Below, in pieces: positions 24,296-37,584 of a stretch of 64,000 bases of DNA (position 1 is the first letter of the stretch; every line of letters starts with the position of its first letter). The notes below the pieces were generated by a model. The model had not been told where the DNA came from. It did no database searches and saw only the letters and a program-made list of their open reading frames with translations. The translations under genes and the position numbers were made by a program. The DNA lies in the NCBI GenBank assembly GCA_015680685.1, contig MNCI01007686.1:386156-450155 (forward strand), in the 5' to 3' direction. Source of the stretch: Gnetum montanum. Taxonomy: Eukaryota > Streptophyta > Gnetopsida > Gnetales > Gnetaceae.

Positions 24296-27200
24296 TGTAA
24301 CACCCCACCCTAGCTAGGGCAAGGTGATGCCTAAGATCACTAATAATCTTACAACAAAAGCATGATAAGCTAAAACCTAATGATGTGTAGAAATACGTTC
24401 TATTAAGGAAGGTCAAACTGCATAAAAATTCCATGCTAAACCAACAACTAAACATACATTACAATGACAAAACAGAATATCTCTACATAAACCAAAAATC
24501 TACACTATTATCACAAGATACAAAAACACATAAACATTATCATTACATATATAAGAGTACAAATAGTTTCATACAATTATAAATAGGCCATATTCCTATA
24601 CATGTGATGAATGCACTTTTGGTGTTGGTCGCGACGTTGCGTATGAGACGTCAGGGTCCAGTTGCGATGTCGTGTACACAACATCAACCCAAGTTTATAA
24701 ATACTGTGCCTAGGCTCTAGTTTTGAATTGGTTTTGGTCATTCTTAGTCAGAGTAGCGAAGCTTTTGCCGTTTCTTTTCCTCAAAGTTAAAATATTTTCC
24801 GAGTGCTCGTAGAAGGAGTCTAAGTATGTACAGTTCTTTGTTCGTGCATTGATGTACCTGAGCGTAGCAGTGTGACGAGAATAAAATGAACTCTTTTGGC
24901 AATCCTTGCAGCACTGAGAATAACTTAATATTTTCTTTATTGCACTTTACTTTCTTACTCTTTGTTTTAATGCATTTGAATTAACCAATTTATTTCCAGC
25001 AGTTAATGAACGCAAGCATGACCACTTCAAGCATTCATATAGTACTTGGTAACCCAACAACGCTTAACATTTGGTAGCTCAGCAGTGCTATAAGTGTTCA
25101 GGATGTGTCTAGGAAAGTGGGGCAGTTACTTGTGTTAGGCTAGATAGGCAGTAAAGAAGTTAGATTCTAAGTTACTCTACTCTTCATTCTTGTTGTAGGC
25201 AATTACATCTATAAAACATAAAATGATAAAAATCATATACCTTAATTACACTTAAACCATACCCTTTTGAGCCTCACAAGTGTAGTTGGGAAGACAACAA
25301 ATGTTCTCAACGCCCATTTCACTTCCTATAAGAGCTAGTGCATTAGATAACCATAAGTCCACAGAATTCGACCAAATCATGTGTAATGCCTTAGTGATTC
25401 GTATGGTTGGGTGTAGGGGTACTTAGTCACTCATCAACATGGAAATATACAATAACCAAGCCCTGAAAGATTTTCCCTCCTCTACTCTCACTCTCTATGC
25501 TCATATGGGCTCCTACGACTTCCACCTATAATATACAACTAAGTGGAAAACCTTTACACTTCTCCTGCTAGAAGGTTCACAAGTGTTGTACTCAAGGAGA
25601 GGAGTGGGGTATAAGGCAACCTACATTACTTGTTAGTCTTATGCAAGCTAAGAGAAACTCATGAACACACACATATCACACATAACATCATTATCGAAGA
25701 GGATAGATGGCTATAATACAATCATGGATAAAGCCACAACCCAACATAATCTATCATCTATTCGTTACACCACATCACATGCCTTTCCACTATCATGCCC
25801 ATGCCATCATAGCTATGCTAGACTATTAAACAATCCATGGCTTACACAATCATAATCTAATCATAACATATGCTATCAGCAATATGACTCACAAACCGAT
25901 ACTATTATATACATAGCCCATGTGGTCGCTAGCATATCCACGTTCAGTGTAGCATGTGAAACATTGCCATGAACACTCATAACATCCATTGCCTAAGATA
26001 TTTTATTAGTCTTTTCTTTTATCCAACTGGTGCTAGGGTCTATTAACCTGTGACCCGCAACCACTAGCTTTCTAGAGGACTAGCAATAGAGACAAACACA
26101 CCTATGTCACGTACCAACCGTAAGGACGAACACACCTACATTCTCCCACTCTCAAGATGAGGGCTAAGATAGGAACCTCACCGATGCATCAAAGTGGGGG
26201 TCAATCCATACTACGTCTATGGTGCCTCATCACCAATCAATCCACACCCTCATGATAGCACCACCCACCAACGACCACCACAAGTGTCCTTGAGATGACA
26301 TGTGCACATTCTAGCTTGCTTAAGCCAACACATGTCATAAGCACAACACCTTTAAACAAACATAACATGACCACCTATATCTACACCTAGCCTTCACATT
26401 CATTCCATGAAAACAATACCATGATTCAACAAAACAAACTTTTACACCACAACCAAATTTCTAGCACGACATGTAATTCCACAAAATGACTGCTATAATA
26501 ACCCTCAAAATGATATATGCCCAAAGAGAAAAACTAATTCTGCGATTAAAAAGTACTTCCCAAGAAAATCCCAATGATACTAAGTTCACCTAAATCGGAC
26601 TCTTGAAAGCAAAGTTATGCACATCCAAAGTTTGATTACTAAAATAATAATTAATAATATTTAATTATGGCCAAGAATGATTAAAACTCCCAAAAACGGT
26701 TGCATCATAATAGGCCTCAAAAATATAATATTCAAAGCATACCAAGTTCATCAACATCACATATCATATTCCACAAGTCCACATTATACCATACATCACA
26801 TATATCTTAACGAACAATTTGTAACCAAAACCATACAATTTCAAAAAATATGTAAAATAACATGTCCAAGCTTAATCTTTGAGCTATTTGCCCTACATGG
26901 TTACATTGCATGATCATATACACTAATCCAGCACAAAAATATAGGAAAAAGGTAAACACAACCCACTAATTAAAATTTTTTGGGCAAAAAGACCAAAATA
27001 CACAAAAAAAACCCTCAAAAATCTGGCAAGAATTTGTTTTGCTCCAAACACATTCCACACCCACATAGATATGATTGCAACAATCCCAAATCCAGGTTTA
27101 GAGCAAGCAAAAGTCATTCACAATACTGAAATTCTAGGAAAAGGATGAAAAATGGAAGAAAATGAGGGCAAAACAAAGAAGAAGAAATTGGAAATCTATT

Positions 27201-27391
27201 TCTGTTCATGTGAAAATAGAAACTCGAAACCCAAATGCTCACACATGGTGCACACAACAAAAGAAAGATGGTGGTGGTGTTTTTGTTTTTTGTTAATACT
27301 TATAAACATAATGCATGTTATCATAATGCAAAGGCCTTTTCTCTTTTACATATGTCACGTGCATAAGTCAACGTTACTTTACCTTTTTTAA
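24296..27391 (-). mobile_element. 3' LTR of the 18-kb element, interrupted and 5'-truncated
   Basis: It aligns with 31087-32067 plus 41083-41819. It contains a solo LTR at 24605-25436. It keeps about 540 bp (around 26480-27030) that the other LTR lost. Its sense-start end is missing: at 27391 it abuts the middle of the integrase frame, so a deletion removed the end of integrase and the first roughly 520 bp of the LTR. Confidence 0.75.
24605..25436 (+). mobile_element. solo LTR, TGATGA family
   Basis: An 832-bp unit begins TGATGAATGC, ends CACTCATCA, and is flanked by ACATG on both sides (24600-24604 and 25437-25441). The intact sequence without it is seen in the partner LTR at 31375-31405. 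A TATA-like TTTATAAATA lies near 24695. Its U3 has CG-rich near-palindromes (TCGCGACG, GCGATGTCG) in place of GATATC units. A solo LTR results from recombination between two LTRs of a full element. Confidence 0.9.
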
Positions 27392-27690
27392 CTAGCATCT
27401 CTATCACTAATAATCCATTGTGGCACACCATGCAATTGCACTATCTCTAGAAGAAAGAGACATGTAGTTTCTACTACACTCATTGATGCTTGTGTGGCAA
27501 GGAAATGAGTAGACTTTATCAACAAATCAACAACTACCAATATAGCACATGACCACTGTGAGCCCACAGAAGACCAATAATGAAATCCATAATAGTGGCA
27601 TCCTGTTTCCATTGAAGAATATCATGGCAATGTAATATTTCTCAGGCCTCTAATGATCTATCTTCACTTGTTGGCAAATTAAACATCGAG
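27392..27690 (-). pseudogene. integrase fragment
   Basis: The minus-strand frame has the integrase core blocks AILVVVDLLIKSTHFL and LHGVPQWIISDRDAS, which carry the first two acidic residues of the D-D-E catalytic set. The frame is cut at the 3' LTR, so the Glu and the C-terminal domain are missing. Confidence 0.75.
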
Positions 27691-28399
27691 ACACATACTC
27701 TCCTACATTCCTCTTCATACCAAGCCACCAATACATCCATTGTAAACTCTAGTACATCTTTTGACTACCTAGATGTATTTGGTATTTACTCATGTGGGCC
27801 TCATCCATCAACTAAATTCATAGAGCTTCTAGAACACATACTCGACCATCCCTCCATAACACTCCATGATTATCCATAGAGAGTGGTCCATCAGAGGTGA
27901 TCTATTACCTCAATTCTTAACACCATGGATCATGTCATTATTGTTCTTGTATCTACTCCTCCAAATTTGATTGGATTCTCAAGCTATTAAGCTTACTCAT
28001 CATCCTACTCAATGCATTTGCTACTTTATTAGTCTTTCTAGGCCTGTATTTAATAGTAAAATCAAAGTTAACAAAGAACTCCACCCACCTACGTTGTCAA
28101 AAGTTTAATTGTGGCTAACTCATAAGATATTAGAGGCTCTTATGATTAGTCCAAATAGTAACCCGCTCCCTGTATAATGCCACCAAATCTTCAATGTGAA
28201 TATCATAGCACCCAACTCTAGATCATGCACAGGACATCTAGTTTTATGTGGCCTCAATTACGGGATGTATAAGCCACAATTAGTCCATCCTACGTCAACA
28301 CACAACCAAATGCATCCCATGAAGCATCAGTACTAACATCATGTGGATGTCCTAGTGTAGGAGTCATTAGCATTGGAGTAGTCACCAATCTATGCTTCA

Positions 28400-29250
28400 A
28401 CTCTTCAATTGTAGCCTAATAAGCTAGGCTCCAATTAAATTTAGCCTTCTTCCTCAACAATTGAGTCAAAGAAGATGCTATGCAAGAAACATATTCCAAA
28501 AACCTATGGTAATATCCTGCTAATCCCAAGAAACTTCTTACCTCTACCACTGATTGCAGCACAGGCCAATCATGAACGACTACAATCTTTGTAGGATCCA
28601 CAAAGATGCCAGCTCCTAACACCACATGTCCCAAGAACTAAATCTCTAACTGGCAAAATGAACACTTGGATGGCTGAGCATACAGTTGGTACACCCTTAA
28701 AGTATATAAGACCGTCCGCAAGTTCTCTACATGTAACTACTCATTAGGAGAATATACTAAGATATCATCTATGAACACAATCACAAACTGATCTAGGAAT
28801 GGTCACATTGCACTGTTCATGAGGTGCATGAAAACTACTAGTGCATTTGTCAACCCAAAGGAAAGCACCAAAAACTCATAATGACCATATCATGTTCTAA
28901 ATGTTATCTTTGACACATCGTGTTCATGAACCCACACTTGATGATACCTACACTTGAGATCAGTCTTTGAGAATACATGAACTACCAAAAGTTGGTCAAA
29001 CAAGTCATCAATGCATGGCAAAGAATATTTATTTTTCACAATCACCTAGTTTAGCTACTTGTAATCTATGCATAGCTGCAAACCCCCATCCTTCTTTTTA
29101 ATAAAAAGAGTATTGGTACACCCCATGGTGTTACACTAGGTCGAATAAGGCCTTTGTCCAGTAATTCTTGTAGCTAAATCTTTAGCTCTGCTAGCTCTAT
29201 AGGAGACATCTTGTGTGGAGCCTTTGAAATAGGCTATATACTAGGTTTAA
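28400..29250 (-). pseudogene. reverse transcriptase, broken
   Basis: The catalytic FIDD (28764-28775) sits in a VFIDDILVYS block. Downstream the frame has [15 protein letters not shown] (about 28470-28545), the typical join between reverse transcriptase and RNase H in Ty3/gypsy elements. Stops and frameshifts are frequent. Confidence 0.75.
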
Positions 29251-29639
29251 GTTCGATCTCAAACTCAATCTCTTGCCTCAATGACAAACCCATTAATTCT
29301 AACTAGAATACATCAGAGAATTTATGAATCACAAGAATTTGATCTATCTCCACCATATCTATTTTATATATTGTAGCCACAAAGCATTCATGCCTTTTTT
29401 TTTAAACATCCTACAATACACTCAAGAGGAGACCAAATTTAGGCGCATAGTCCTCGGATGAGTTTGTACCTCAATTGGAGCACCATTAACTAATTGTAGT
29501 CTTAGAAGCTTTTGCCAATAGTCCAAACTAGCATTGAACTACAACAACCAATCCATCCGCAAAATCACATCATATACCCTAATATCCATAACATGCAAAT
29601 CACTAACCCACTACACACATTTTACTTCTATTGCCACAC

Positions 29640-29880
29640 CTATACACATATGATCAACTCAAGTTTCATGACCCCAACATAAGATACTATCAACTTAGGA
29701 GAAAGAGAATGACATGCAAAAGCTACATGATGTGCAATTGTAGGATCCACAAAAGAATGGCTAGCATCTAGATTAAATAAAATCAACATAATAAAGCCCA
29801 AAATTGTACCTCTTGTTTCCATCATTATGTTTGGTTGCACATCCAATGGCTGGTCTGTTAAGGCGTACACTTGTCCCTGG
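29640..29880 (-). pseudogene. aspartic protease remnant
   Basis: A frame with LFNLDASHSFVDPTIA resembles the retropepsin active site followed by the usual ATHSFIS-type stretch. The catalytic DSG/DTG triad appears here as LDAS, so the residues may already have changed. Confidence 0.5.
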
Positions 29881-29959
29881 GTCCTCTAGTCCACTCCTCC
29901 TGGTGGAGTAATAGGCAATCCATGTTCACCTTAAACTAGAGGTCATTGTCCTTAGCCTC

Positions 29960-30960
29960 TGCCTCCTCCACTATTGCCTACTTGCTTTGGGCACTTCCAA
30001 GCCCAATGCCCTAGCTGCCCGCATGCAAAATATTTCTGGCAATACCTCTACATATGACTAGGCTACCCACATCTATAACAAACAATAGCTCTACAACTAG
30101 CTCCAATAGCAGGACCATGAGTAGGTGTTGGGCACTCTCCTCCATGTCCACGAGCTTGCTCAAAGGGGCTAGGCCTCTCTCTAAATGTCAGTCCTTTCTT
30201 CCACCCCTGTGACCTCTCTTTACATAGTGTATCTTCTTGCTAACTCCTCTCTAAATCCATGGCTACTACTCTAGCTGCATCATAGGACATCAATCTAAGG
30301 GGTAATAGGTGATCCTTCAAAGATGACCTCAAGCCTCAAACAAATCTATTCGCTTGTGCCTAAGCATCTATCTGCATCTGTGGTACATAACTACTTAGCT
30401 CAAAGAAATGAGCATCATACAACACCATAGACCAACTACCTTGAAATAAAAGATAGAACTCATCCTCCTTGGCTCGAGCATATTGGGTAGACACATAACG
30501 AGCTTTGAAAGATATCAAAAAATCATCCTATGCCACCTCTTGGCCAGTCCATCCCTTGGCTTGTTCTTTAGTCATTCACCAATGTCGGGTAATACCAACT
30601 AACTAATATATTACCAAGCGAGTCTGCTAAACTAATGAGTAGCCCATCAAATCAAAATCCTTTTGTAACTCCTTGAACCATTCAGTAGCTATAATAGGAT
30701 CTTTAATGCCATCAAATTTAGGAGGTCCCAACTTCAAAAACTGCTATACTAGTTCCCTATTGATAGGCTACTTGTTTGATTCTCTTGAGCCTCCACTACC
30801 ACTACCACTTCCCACTTCCTTGACCATGGGAACGGGAGCATCACTAGTTGCAACATGTTGTTGCAAGATTTGTAATAGCTATTGTATAAGATTTGGTTGC
30901 CTATTTGTAGAACCATTGCTAGATGTTTGAGGAGGCTGCTCTTGCCTATCATTAGGTCCT
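29960..30960 (-). pseudogene. gag remnant with two zinc knuckles
   Basis: Around 29990-30090 the minus strand encodes two CCHC-like knuckles (CYRCG..., CFACGQLGHWAWKCP), the first damaged by stops. More of the capsid-like region extends upstream to near 30960 in broken frames. A degenerate initiator-Met-type primer site may lie at about 31073-31086, next to the 5' LTR. Confidence 0.5.
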
Positions 30961-32067
30961 TCTAATCTATGGATTCCACCAGCATCATGACCACATCTAC
31001 TATACATATCTATAACTTAAAATCACAAATGGATGAGTACCCCAACCATCATACAACATCGGAGTAAACTAGCTCCCATACTACAATGTAACACCCCATC
31101 TTAGCTAGGGCAGGGTGATGCCTAGGATCACTAGTAATCTTACAACGAAAGCATGATAAGCTAAAAACTAATGATATGTAGAAATATGTTCTATTAAGGA
31201 AGGTCAAATTGCATAAAAATTCCATGCCAAACCAACAACTAAACATACATTACAATGAGAAAATGGAATATCTCTACATAAACGAAAAATCTGCACTATT
31301 CTCACAAGATACAAAAACATGTAAACATCATCATCACATATATAAGAGTACAATGAGTTTCATAAAATTATAAATAGGCCATATTTCCATACATGGAAAT
31401 ATATAATAACCAAGCCCTAAAGGATTTTCTCTCATTTACTCTCCCTGTCTATGCTTGTTTGGGCTCTTGCGACTTCCACCTGTAATTAAAGAAAGTTAGT
31501 ATACAATTGAGTGGGAAGCCTTTACACTTCCCTTGCTAGATGATTCACAAGTGTTGCACCGGAGGAGAGGAGTGGGGTACAAGGCAACCTACATTACTTG
31601 TTAGTCTTGCACAAGCTAAGAGCAACTCATGAACACACACATATCACACATAACATTGGCATCATCATTATCAAAGAGGATGGATAGCTATAATACAATC
31701 ATAGATAAAGCCACAGTTTGACATAATCTATTATCTATTCATTACACCACATCACACGCCTTTCCACTATCATGCCCATGACATCATACCTATGCTAGAC
31801 CATTAAACAATCCATGACTCACACAACCATAATCCAATCATAATATATGCTATTAGTGATATGACTCACAAATCGATACTATCATATACATAGCCCATGT
31901 GATTGCTAGCATATCCACATTCAATGTAGCATGTGAAATGTTACCATGATCACTCATAACAACCATTGCCTGCAGGTCTTTTATTAGTCTTTTATTTATC
32001 CAACTGGTGCTAGGGTCCATCAACCTATGACTCGTAACCACTAACGTTCTGGAGGACTAGTGATAGG

Positions 32068-33779
32068 TGAAACACCACTAATTTTGGCCTAACAATTCAA
32101 AATGAGAACAACCCAGAGCCTGTTTAACTTTTGGGAAGCAAAATCTGACTAAGGCATGGAGCTCACACCTAGCTTTTCAAACTAGCTTACTCAAGCTAGC
32201 TTGCCCTTAGCGTGAATAACTCCAACAACTTCAGAATCGAGTCAAGGTGGTCCAAATCTGAGGGTGCAAGGCATTCTCAAAGGTCACTGTTTCCTACTTC
32301 AGTTTCAGCATTCAGGAACTCAAATTTCAAGTCAAATTGCACAACATTTTCTCACTCACGTTGTGGTCACGCTGAGGTCACGCTAGCAGTGTGAGTACAG
32401 CGTGACCAGCTCTAAAAGCCTCAAAATTGAGTTGAAATTATCCGACTTCCAAGGTGCAAGTCATCCTCAGGGTTCATTGTCGACGACTCCAAGTTCTAGC
32501 CCCCAAAATTCTAGATTTCAGAGTCAAAATTGTAAGTTTTTGTGGCTCACGCTGTGGTCATGCTGGCAACGTGAGTCCAGCATGAGCTACCCAAAGTGGA
32601 CCAAAACAAGGCACATCAAGCTTAATTTTTGACTTGAAAATCACTTTCAAGGTCAACCACAGTTAGACAATTGCTGTACTCAAGAAACAAGCTTAAAAAA
32701 ATCAAAATTTGGTGCAAAACATGTCATTTTAGCTCACTCATGCTAAGGTCACGCTGGTAGCATGAGTGCAATGTAAGTACTGATCACGCTCGGTCAAAGG
32801 CATGACAAACACATGTTGAGGACACGCCAAGATAGAATCAACTCACGCTAGAAGCTCTGATGAAACAGAGATGCCTCAAACAGCCACGAAACCACTCAAA
32901 TCGACACCCTACAGTAGTCAATTCAGAGATTGAGAAGTTTTAAGCGAGCTGAAGTCAATTTTTCATTGTTTTTCATTGTAAATTTTCATCTTGTGAGCTT
33001 GTCAAGCTCTTACGCTCCAAATTATACCTGCCTCCTTGAGCGTAAGCTAGCTTGAGTAAGCTAACACATGCTATAAGATACAATGCATCTGGTCAGGAAC
33101 ATAGCTTGCCCACACACATCCAACTCACACATAGCTGTCCATCGAACACGTGTTACTAGATTCATTTTTCTCTCATCTCTCAACCGTTGATTCCATCCAT
33201 GAATTTTGCACCTGAGCCTAGTCGAACCCTATAAATACCCTGTCAATTCACATAAACAAGGTTGGAAATTTTGAAGGTTGACGGCTTAGGAAACTCAGAC
33301 CAGCAATCCTTGGGTGCTCAGGCACACTTAACTCTTAGCATCCAAGCACTCTTGAAGCACATCACCCCGGGACTTGGTGCTTGACTTTCCTTCCACATGT
33401 GCAACTATGCTTTGACCGGTGCACATATTTTCTAAGCAATACAATACAGTGTATTTTGCTAGCCATTATTTTGTTTGCTCTATTTTAAATTTAGTTTATG
33501 CATTGTTTATAATATAGTTCCGTTTACGTTTTCTATTTGCATTTTGTACATCATTGTTTACATTTCGTACTTCATTCGTTACGGTAACCCCAGCACAAGC
33601 CATAGTTTACGCTCGGGGAAGTCCTTGGTTGATTTGCGTGTAGACCATCCAAGGCACTATGCCTTCGTTTCCTTTTCCAGCTTGTCCTCAAGCAAAGTCA
33701 GGGTCAACTGTGCCTATCCAACAATCTTTCGATGTTTGTTTTCCCTTCCAGCTTTATGCCGATGATTTAGGTCAGTACA
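32068..33779 (+). mobile_element. 5' LTR of the gag-only element
   Basis: 1712 bp from TGAAACACCAC to GGTCAGTACA. It pairs with 39470-41082. The segment 32190-32830 is rich in short CTCACGCT/GCGTGAG-type repeats. The TATA box CTATAAATACC is near 33228-33238. Confidence 0.9.
33228..33238 (+). promoter_or_regulatory. LTR TATA box
   Basis: CTATAAATACC in the 5' LTR, retained in the 3' LTR near 40529. It is followed by a conserved R/U5-like stretch. This is the probable start region of the element transcript. Confidence 0.5.
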
Positions 33780-33785
33780 GTAAAT

Positions 33786-33804
33786 TGGCGCTAGAAGGAG
33801 GGAC
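33786..33804 (+). promoter_or_regulatory. primer binding site
   Basis: TGGCGCTAGAAGGAGGGAC begins six bases after the 5' LTR. The TGGCGC start and the position fit a tRNA primer site of plant Ty3/gypsy elements. I cannot name the tRNA with confidence. Confidence 0.6.
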
Positions 33805-34203
33805 AAACTTGCTTACTGTCCTATCAAAACGTTGATCACGTTACCTATTCAAACGCTACGCAAAACCAAGTACTGAAACTAAGCCCTAGCTTGACCTAAT
33901 CACACTGACCCAAGTTACTCACGCCAACCCAAGTTACTCACGCCAGCTTGACAACTTACTCACGTTCTGGGCTTGCTCACGCTCTGATAACTCACGCTGG
34001 GTTGTAACTCACACTTCACTTGCTACAATAACCTTACGCTGCTACAATGTTTTGCAGTTGCTACAGTACTCATGCAGCTACAGTGCTGCTACAGTATTGC
34101 TACAATAACGCTACATGGTTTTTTCAACAAAAACACACAAAACGCATCCGTTTCAAAGCTGAATTCACCACAATTTGCACCTAACTTCAAGCTGGTCTAA
34201 GTA

Positions 34204-36304
34204 TTGACTACCACCAACATGGATCATCTTATCCAATACATACAATACATACAACACAATGATTCTGAGATGACTTCCTCTTACCCGAGATCGCCATCCA
34301 AGTACGAGTATGAGTTTGTGGCCTTGCCCGAACCCGACAACCCTTGGGGCCTTGCCTCCTCACAACAATCACAGCACTTGGAGCACACGCCCAAGGCATT
34401 CACATCACAATCTACACACACTGGGGCCCAGCCCCAAACAATCCAAACACCTTGTACATACGACAGGGCCTAGCCCCAAGCAACACAAGTACCTTATGCC
34501 TATGCTAGGGCCATGTCCCAACCTCCCCAACCTCAACCCAACATTTACGTAGGCACCACATGTGCCATGCCTGTTTCACTAGTGCCTCAAGCACCTGCTC
34601 ATCATTCGTCTGGGATGACGTTAAACTATCCATGGCCCGGTATGGCCTTAAACTGCCAACACACGTCTAGTATGACGTTAAACTACCAACAACTGTCTAC
34701 CATGACATTAAACTCACAAAACCCACAACCGGTGATCCAACCCTTCACTGCACAACCTACACAAGTCCAGTCAACACAACCAGCTAGTGAATCTATGAGT
34801 TGGAAACAAGTGTCCCAACTCATCTAGACTCTGATGGAGGAAATCAACTAGCTTAAGGCTGCCTCCTCAAACACACCCAAGGTGGTGGACTTTTACCGTG
34901 ATGATCTGATTTGTCCTACAGTCCCACCCCTTTACACTACCTGTGGGCTATTCATTGTCACATCTGACAAAATACAACGGTCATAGTGACCCCAATGCAC
35001 ATATCATTACACTCCGCATAGAAGCCATCACGTTGCACTCTTGGCCACATGCCATTCTATGCCTCTTTCCCCTGTCGCTCACTGGCAAAGCTCTAGATTG
35101 GTACCATGCCCTACCCCAAGCTTCCATCGCATCCCTCAAGGACCTCATACACCAGTCTGTGACACGCTTCAGACACAACATCAGACCTGAAGTGACAATT
35201 GACAAGTTCCTCCACATCAGACAAGGACCCCTGGAGCCCATACTACCCTTCCTCCAGCGATGGAGTGCCATAGCCAATGAAATGCATGAGCTGATCATAG
35301 AGATACATCTCTTAGCAATCTTCAAGGGTGCATTCAATGACTTCATCAAGTCCAAACTGCTCTACCAGGCCCCAAATTCTCTTACCCAAGCCTTTGACCA
35401 AGCAAGGGGCATCGAAGAGGTAGTAAGAGCAAGCAATGACCCAGCTTATGTGGCCTACAAAAACCAACATGCTTGTAAGAAAAACACAATAGTAGCAATG
35501 GTGGCCGCAAGCACAAAAGCAACCAACTGGGGTCCAACAGCTAAGCAACCCAAAGCCCTAGTTGACAAAATTGCCGACTTTGGCGCCAACTCACCTACAT
35601 AGGCATGGGCCACTCCAAGGTCCAACTTTCAGCGCAAGGATCGCTCAAAGTATACATCACTACCGATGTAACCCTCTAAACTACTGGAGCAACTCTTGAA
35701 AGCCAAGAAAATCCAACACAAACATGTATCGGTGATTACCCGTCAAAAACATAATAGGTACTGTGAACTACTAAGGAACCCCACATTACCAAATGAGCCC
35801 CCGGTCCCACAACATTTTAAATTAGACCAATATTGTCATTACCATCAATTGGTTGGTCATGGTACAGATAACTATCATGCTTTGCAAGATGACCTATAGA
35901 GAATGATAGAACAAGGCCAATTGGTGATCGACGTGGTGAGTCAATCCAACACAGACGATGCCTCCTATGTCATAAACTCAATTAGCATAGGTGGCAAGAC
36001 CAAACCTATGCAACAACCTTTTGTGATTCGTGTGCCTCCTAACAAGGCAAAAGTCCCTGTAGCCTCCACAAGCAAGAGGCCTCCCTTGGTCATCAAAGTG
36101 CCACCTCAGGCACCTACAACACCCTTTGTGGTCAAAGTTTCGAACCAACCATCCACTAAGAAGTTAAACTGGCATGATGCAACAAAAACCGCTAAGCAAC
36201 CTTTTGTTATCAAGGTGCCACAACAAGTTGACCACACAACAACTCCACCTAGATCACCATTTTTCATAAGAGTACCACAACGTGATGGCCCCTCACCTAC
36301 CTGA
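34204..36304 (+). pseudogene. gag of the 9-kb element (broken)
   Basis: Successive frames with a few stops. 34204-34827 is a Pro/Gln-rich N-terminal part that contains four M-[TA]-L-N repeats. 34943-35602 is the capsid-type retrotransposon gag domain (LTKYNGHSDPNAHI, LTGKALDWYHALP, ...). 35696-35899 has a zinc-knuckle-like CHYHQLVGHGTDNYHAL. 35903-36304 is a linker with repeated P-FVI(R/K)VP units (about five). These are the usual parts of a Tat-like gag. Gag assembles the virus-like particle in the cytoplasm. Confidence 0.75.
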
Positions 36305-36829
36305 AGCCCAATAGTGGGCAACATCTCGATCCCTCCTCCTTCAAGGGTTGACCCCACTAGCAACTCGAGTAGGCCCACCAAATGGCAACACAAGAGGACA
36401 AACAAGCATCTCGCAACCCCCATGGCCAAAGGAAAGGCCACAACTAACAAAAAACAACTAAACATTGGGGCCCCTACCCCCAAGTAGGCCAAGCAAACCA
36501 AGCCCAAGTCCCGCTCCCGAGAGATCTGTCTCTTAAGCCACACGAAGGAAGTCAAAGCCAACACAATAACTAATTATAAGGACTTTGTAGCTGCATTAAC
36601 CTAGGTAAAACAAGCACTCAAGCAAAAGAACACAACATTGAACTTATACAACTTGGTCATAACCTCATCTACTCATTACCAAGCATTGGCCAAGATCTTG
36701 GCCTCCATTCTTTTTACGATGTTTCCCCCTACATCACAAGAATTAAGTTCAACATTCCTAGTATTCCGTGATAATGTAGTCAAAGTCAACCCTGCATGAG
36801 GGAAGGTCACTATAGCTCCACTATCCATC

Positions 36830-37345
36830 AGCATTCGTGTTGGATAGTATACCATCTGCAGAGTGCACGTAGATGATGGTGCAACAACAAACGTACTCTT
36901 GTACTCCATCATCAATAAGCTAGGCCTAGCAGATGAAATCAGGCCAACCAAAACCATGTGTCTAAAATCCTTCAACAAATCACGTGTCATAGTCAGGGGT
37001 ATAATCAACTTAGCCTTTGTGGCAGGAGAGCAATTCCCCACTAATGCAGATTTCACTGTCATAGAGGAGATGCTAGGTTTCAACATGATTCTACATAGGC
37101 CTTGGCTAGCCCAACTAAGGGCCACCTCCTCTCCCATCCACCAAGAAATCCACCTTCCGTACGAAAGTGGTCAAGTTATCATCCATGGTGATAACGCTTC
37201 CTCTTCGACTATCCACGACATAGACATGGCACAAGTTTTGGAAGAAGAATTTCTTGATGGTACACCTATGGTAACCAACGCAACGCCTAAGGCTAACACA
37301 CCCGAACGAGTGGTTGAAGCCAATAGCCACCCCAGAGGATCCTAA
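36830..37345 (+). pseudogene. retropepsin-like protease region
   Basis: The frame contains VHVDDGATTNVL, matching the active-site region with DDGA in place of the common D-[ST]-G-A. Further on is FNMILHRPWL, the second hallmark (usually ILGRPWL). It directly follows gag in the proper order. Catalytic competence is doubtful, since the element is degraded. Confidence 0.65.
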
Positions 37346-37584
37346 ACCTTGCATGCTCCCTAATCCATACCTGGTTAGGAAGCAACTACATGACCAATAC
37401 TTTCCCTTGGTTAAAAATGTGGGTGCCTGCCTACCCTTTGCCTCCACTTGCCATGCATTTTTGACTTTTGTTTATATTGCATTAACCTATGCGTTTACAT
37501 TTTGGCTGCTCACTTAGATCACACAATTTTCTTTATTTACACATTCGTCAACTTAGTTTACACATTGTTTAAAACACATAAAAC

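Noticed and set aside
33475-33765. Membrane-protein-like frames in both copies of the 9-kb element LTR (also 40715-41086)
   Set aside because: They sit in the R/U5 part of LTRs, differ in frame integrity between copies, and reflect T-rich sequence.
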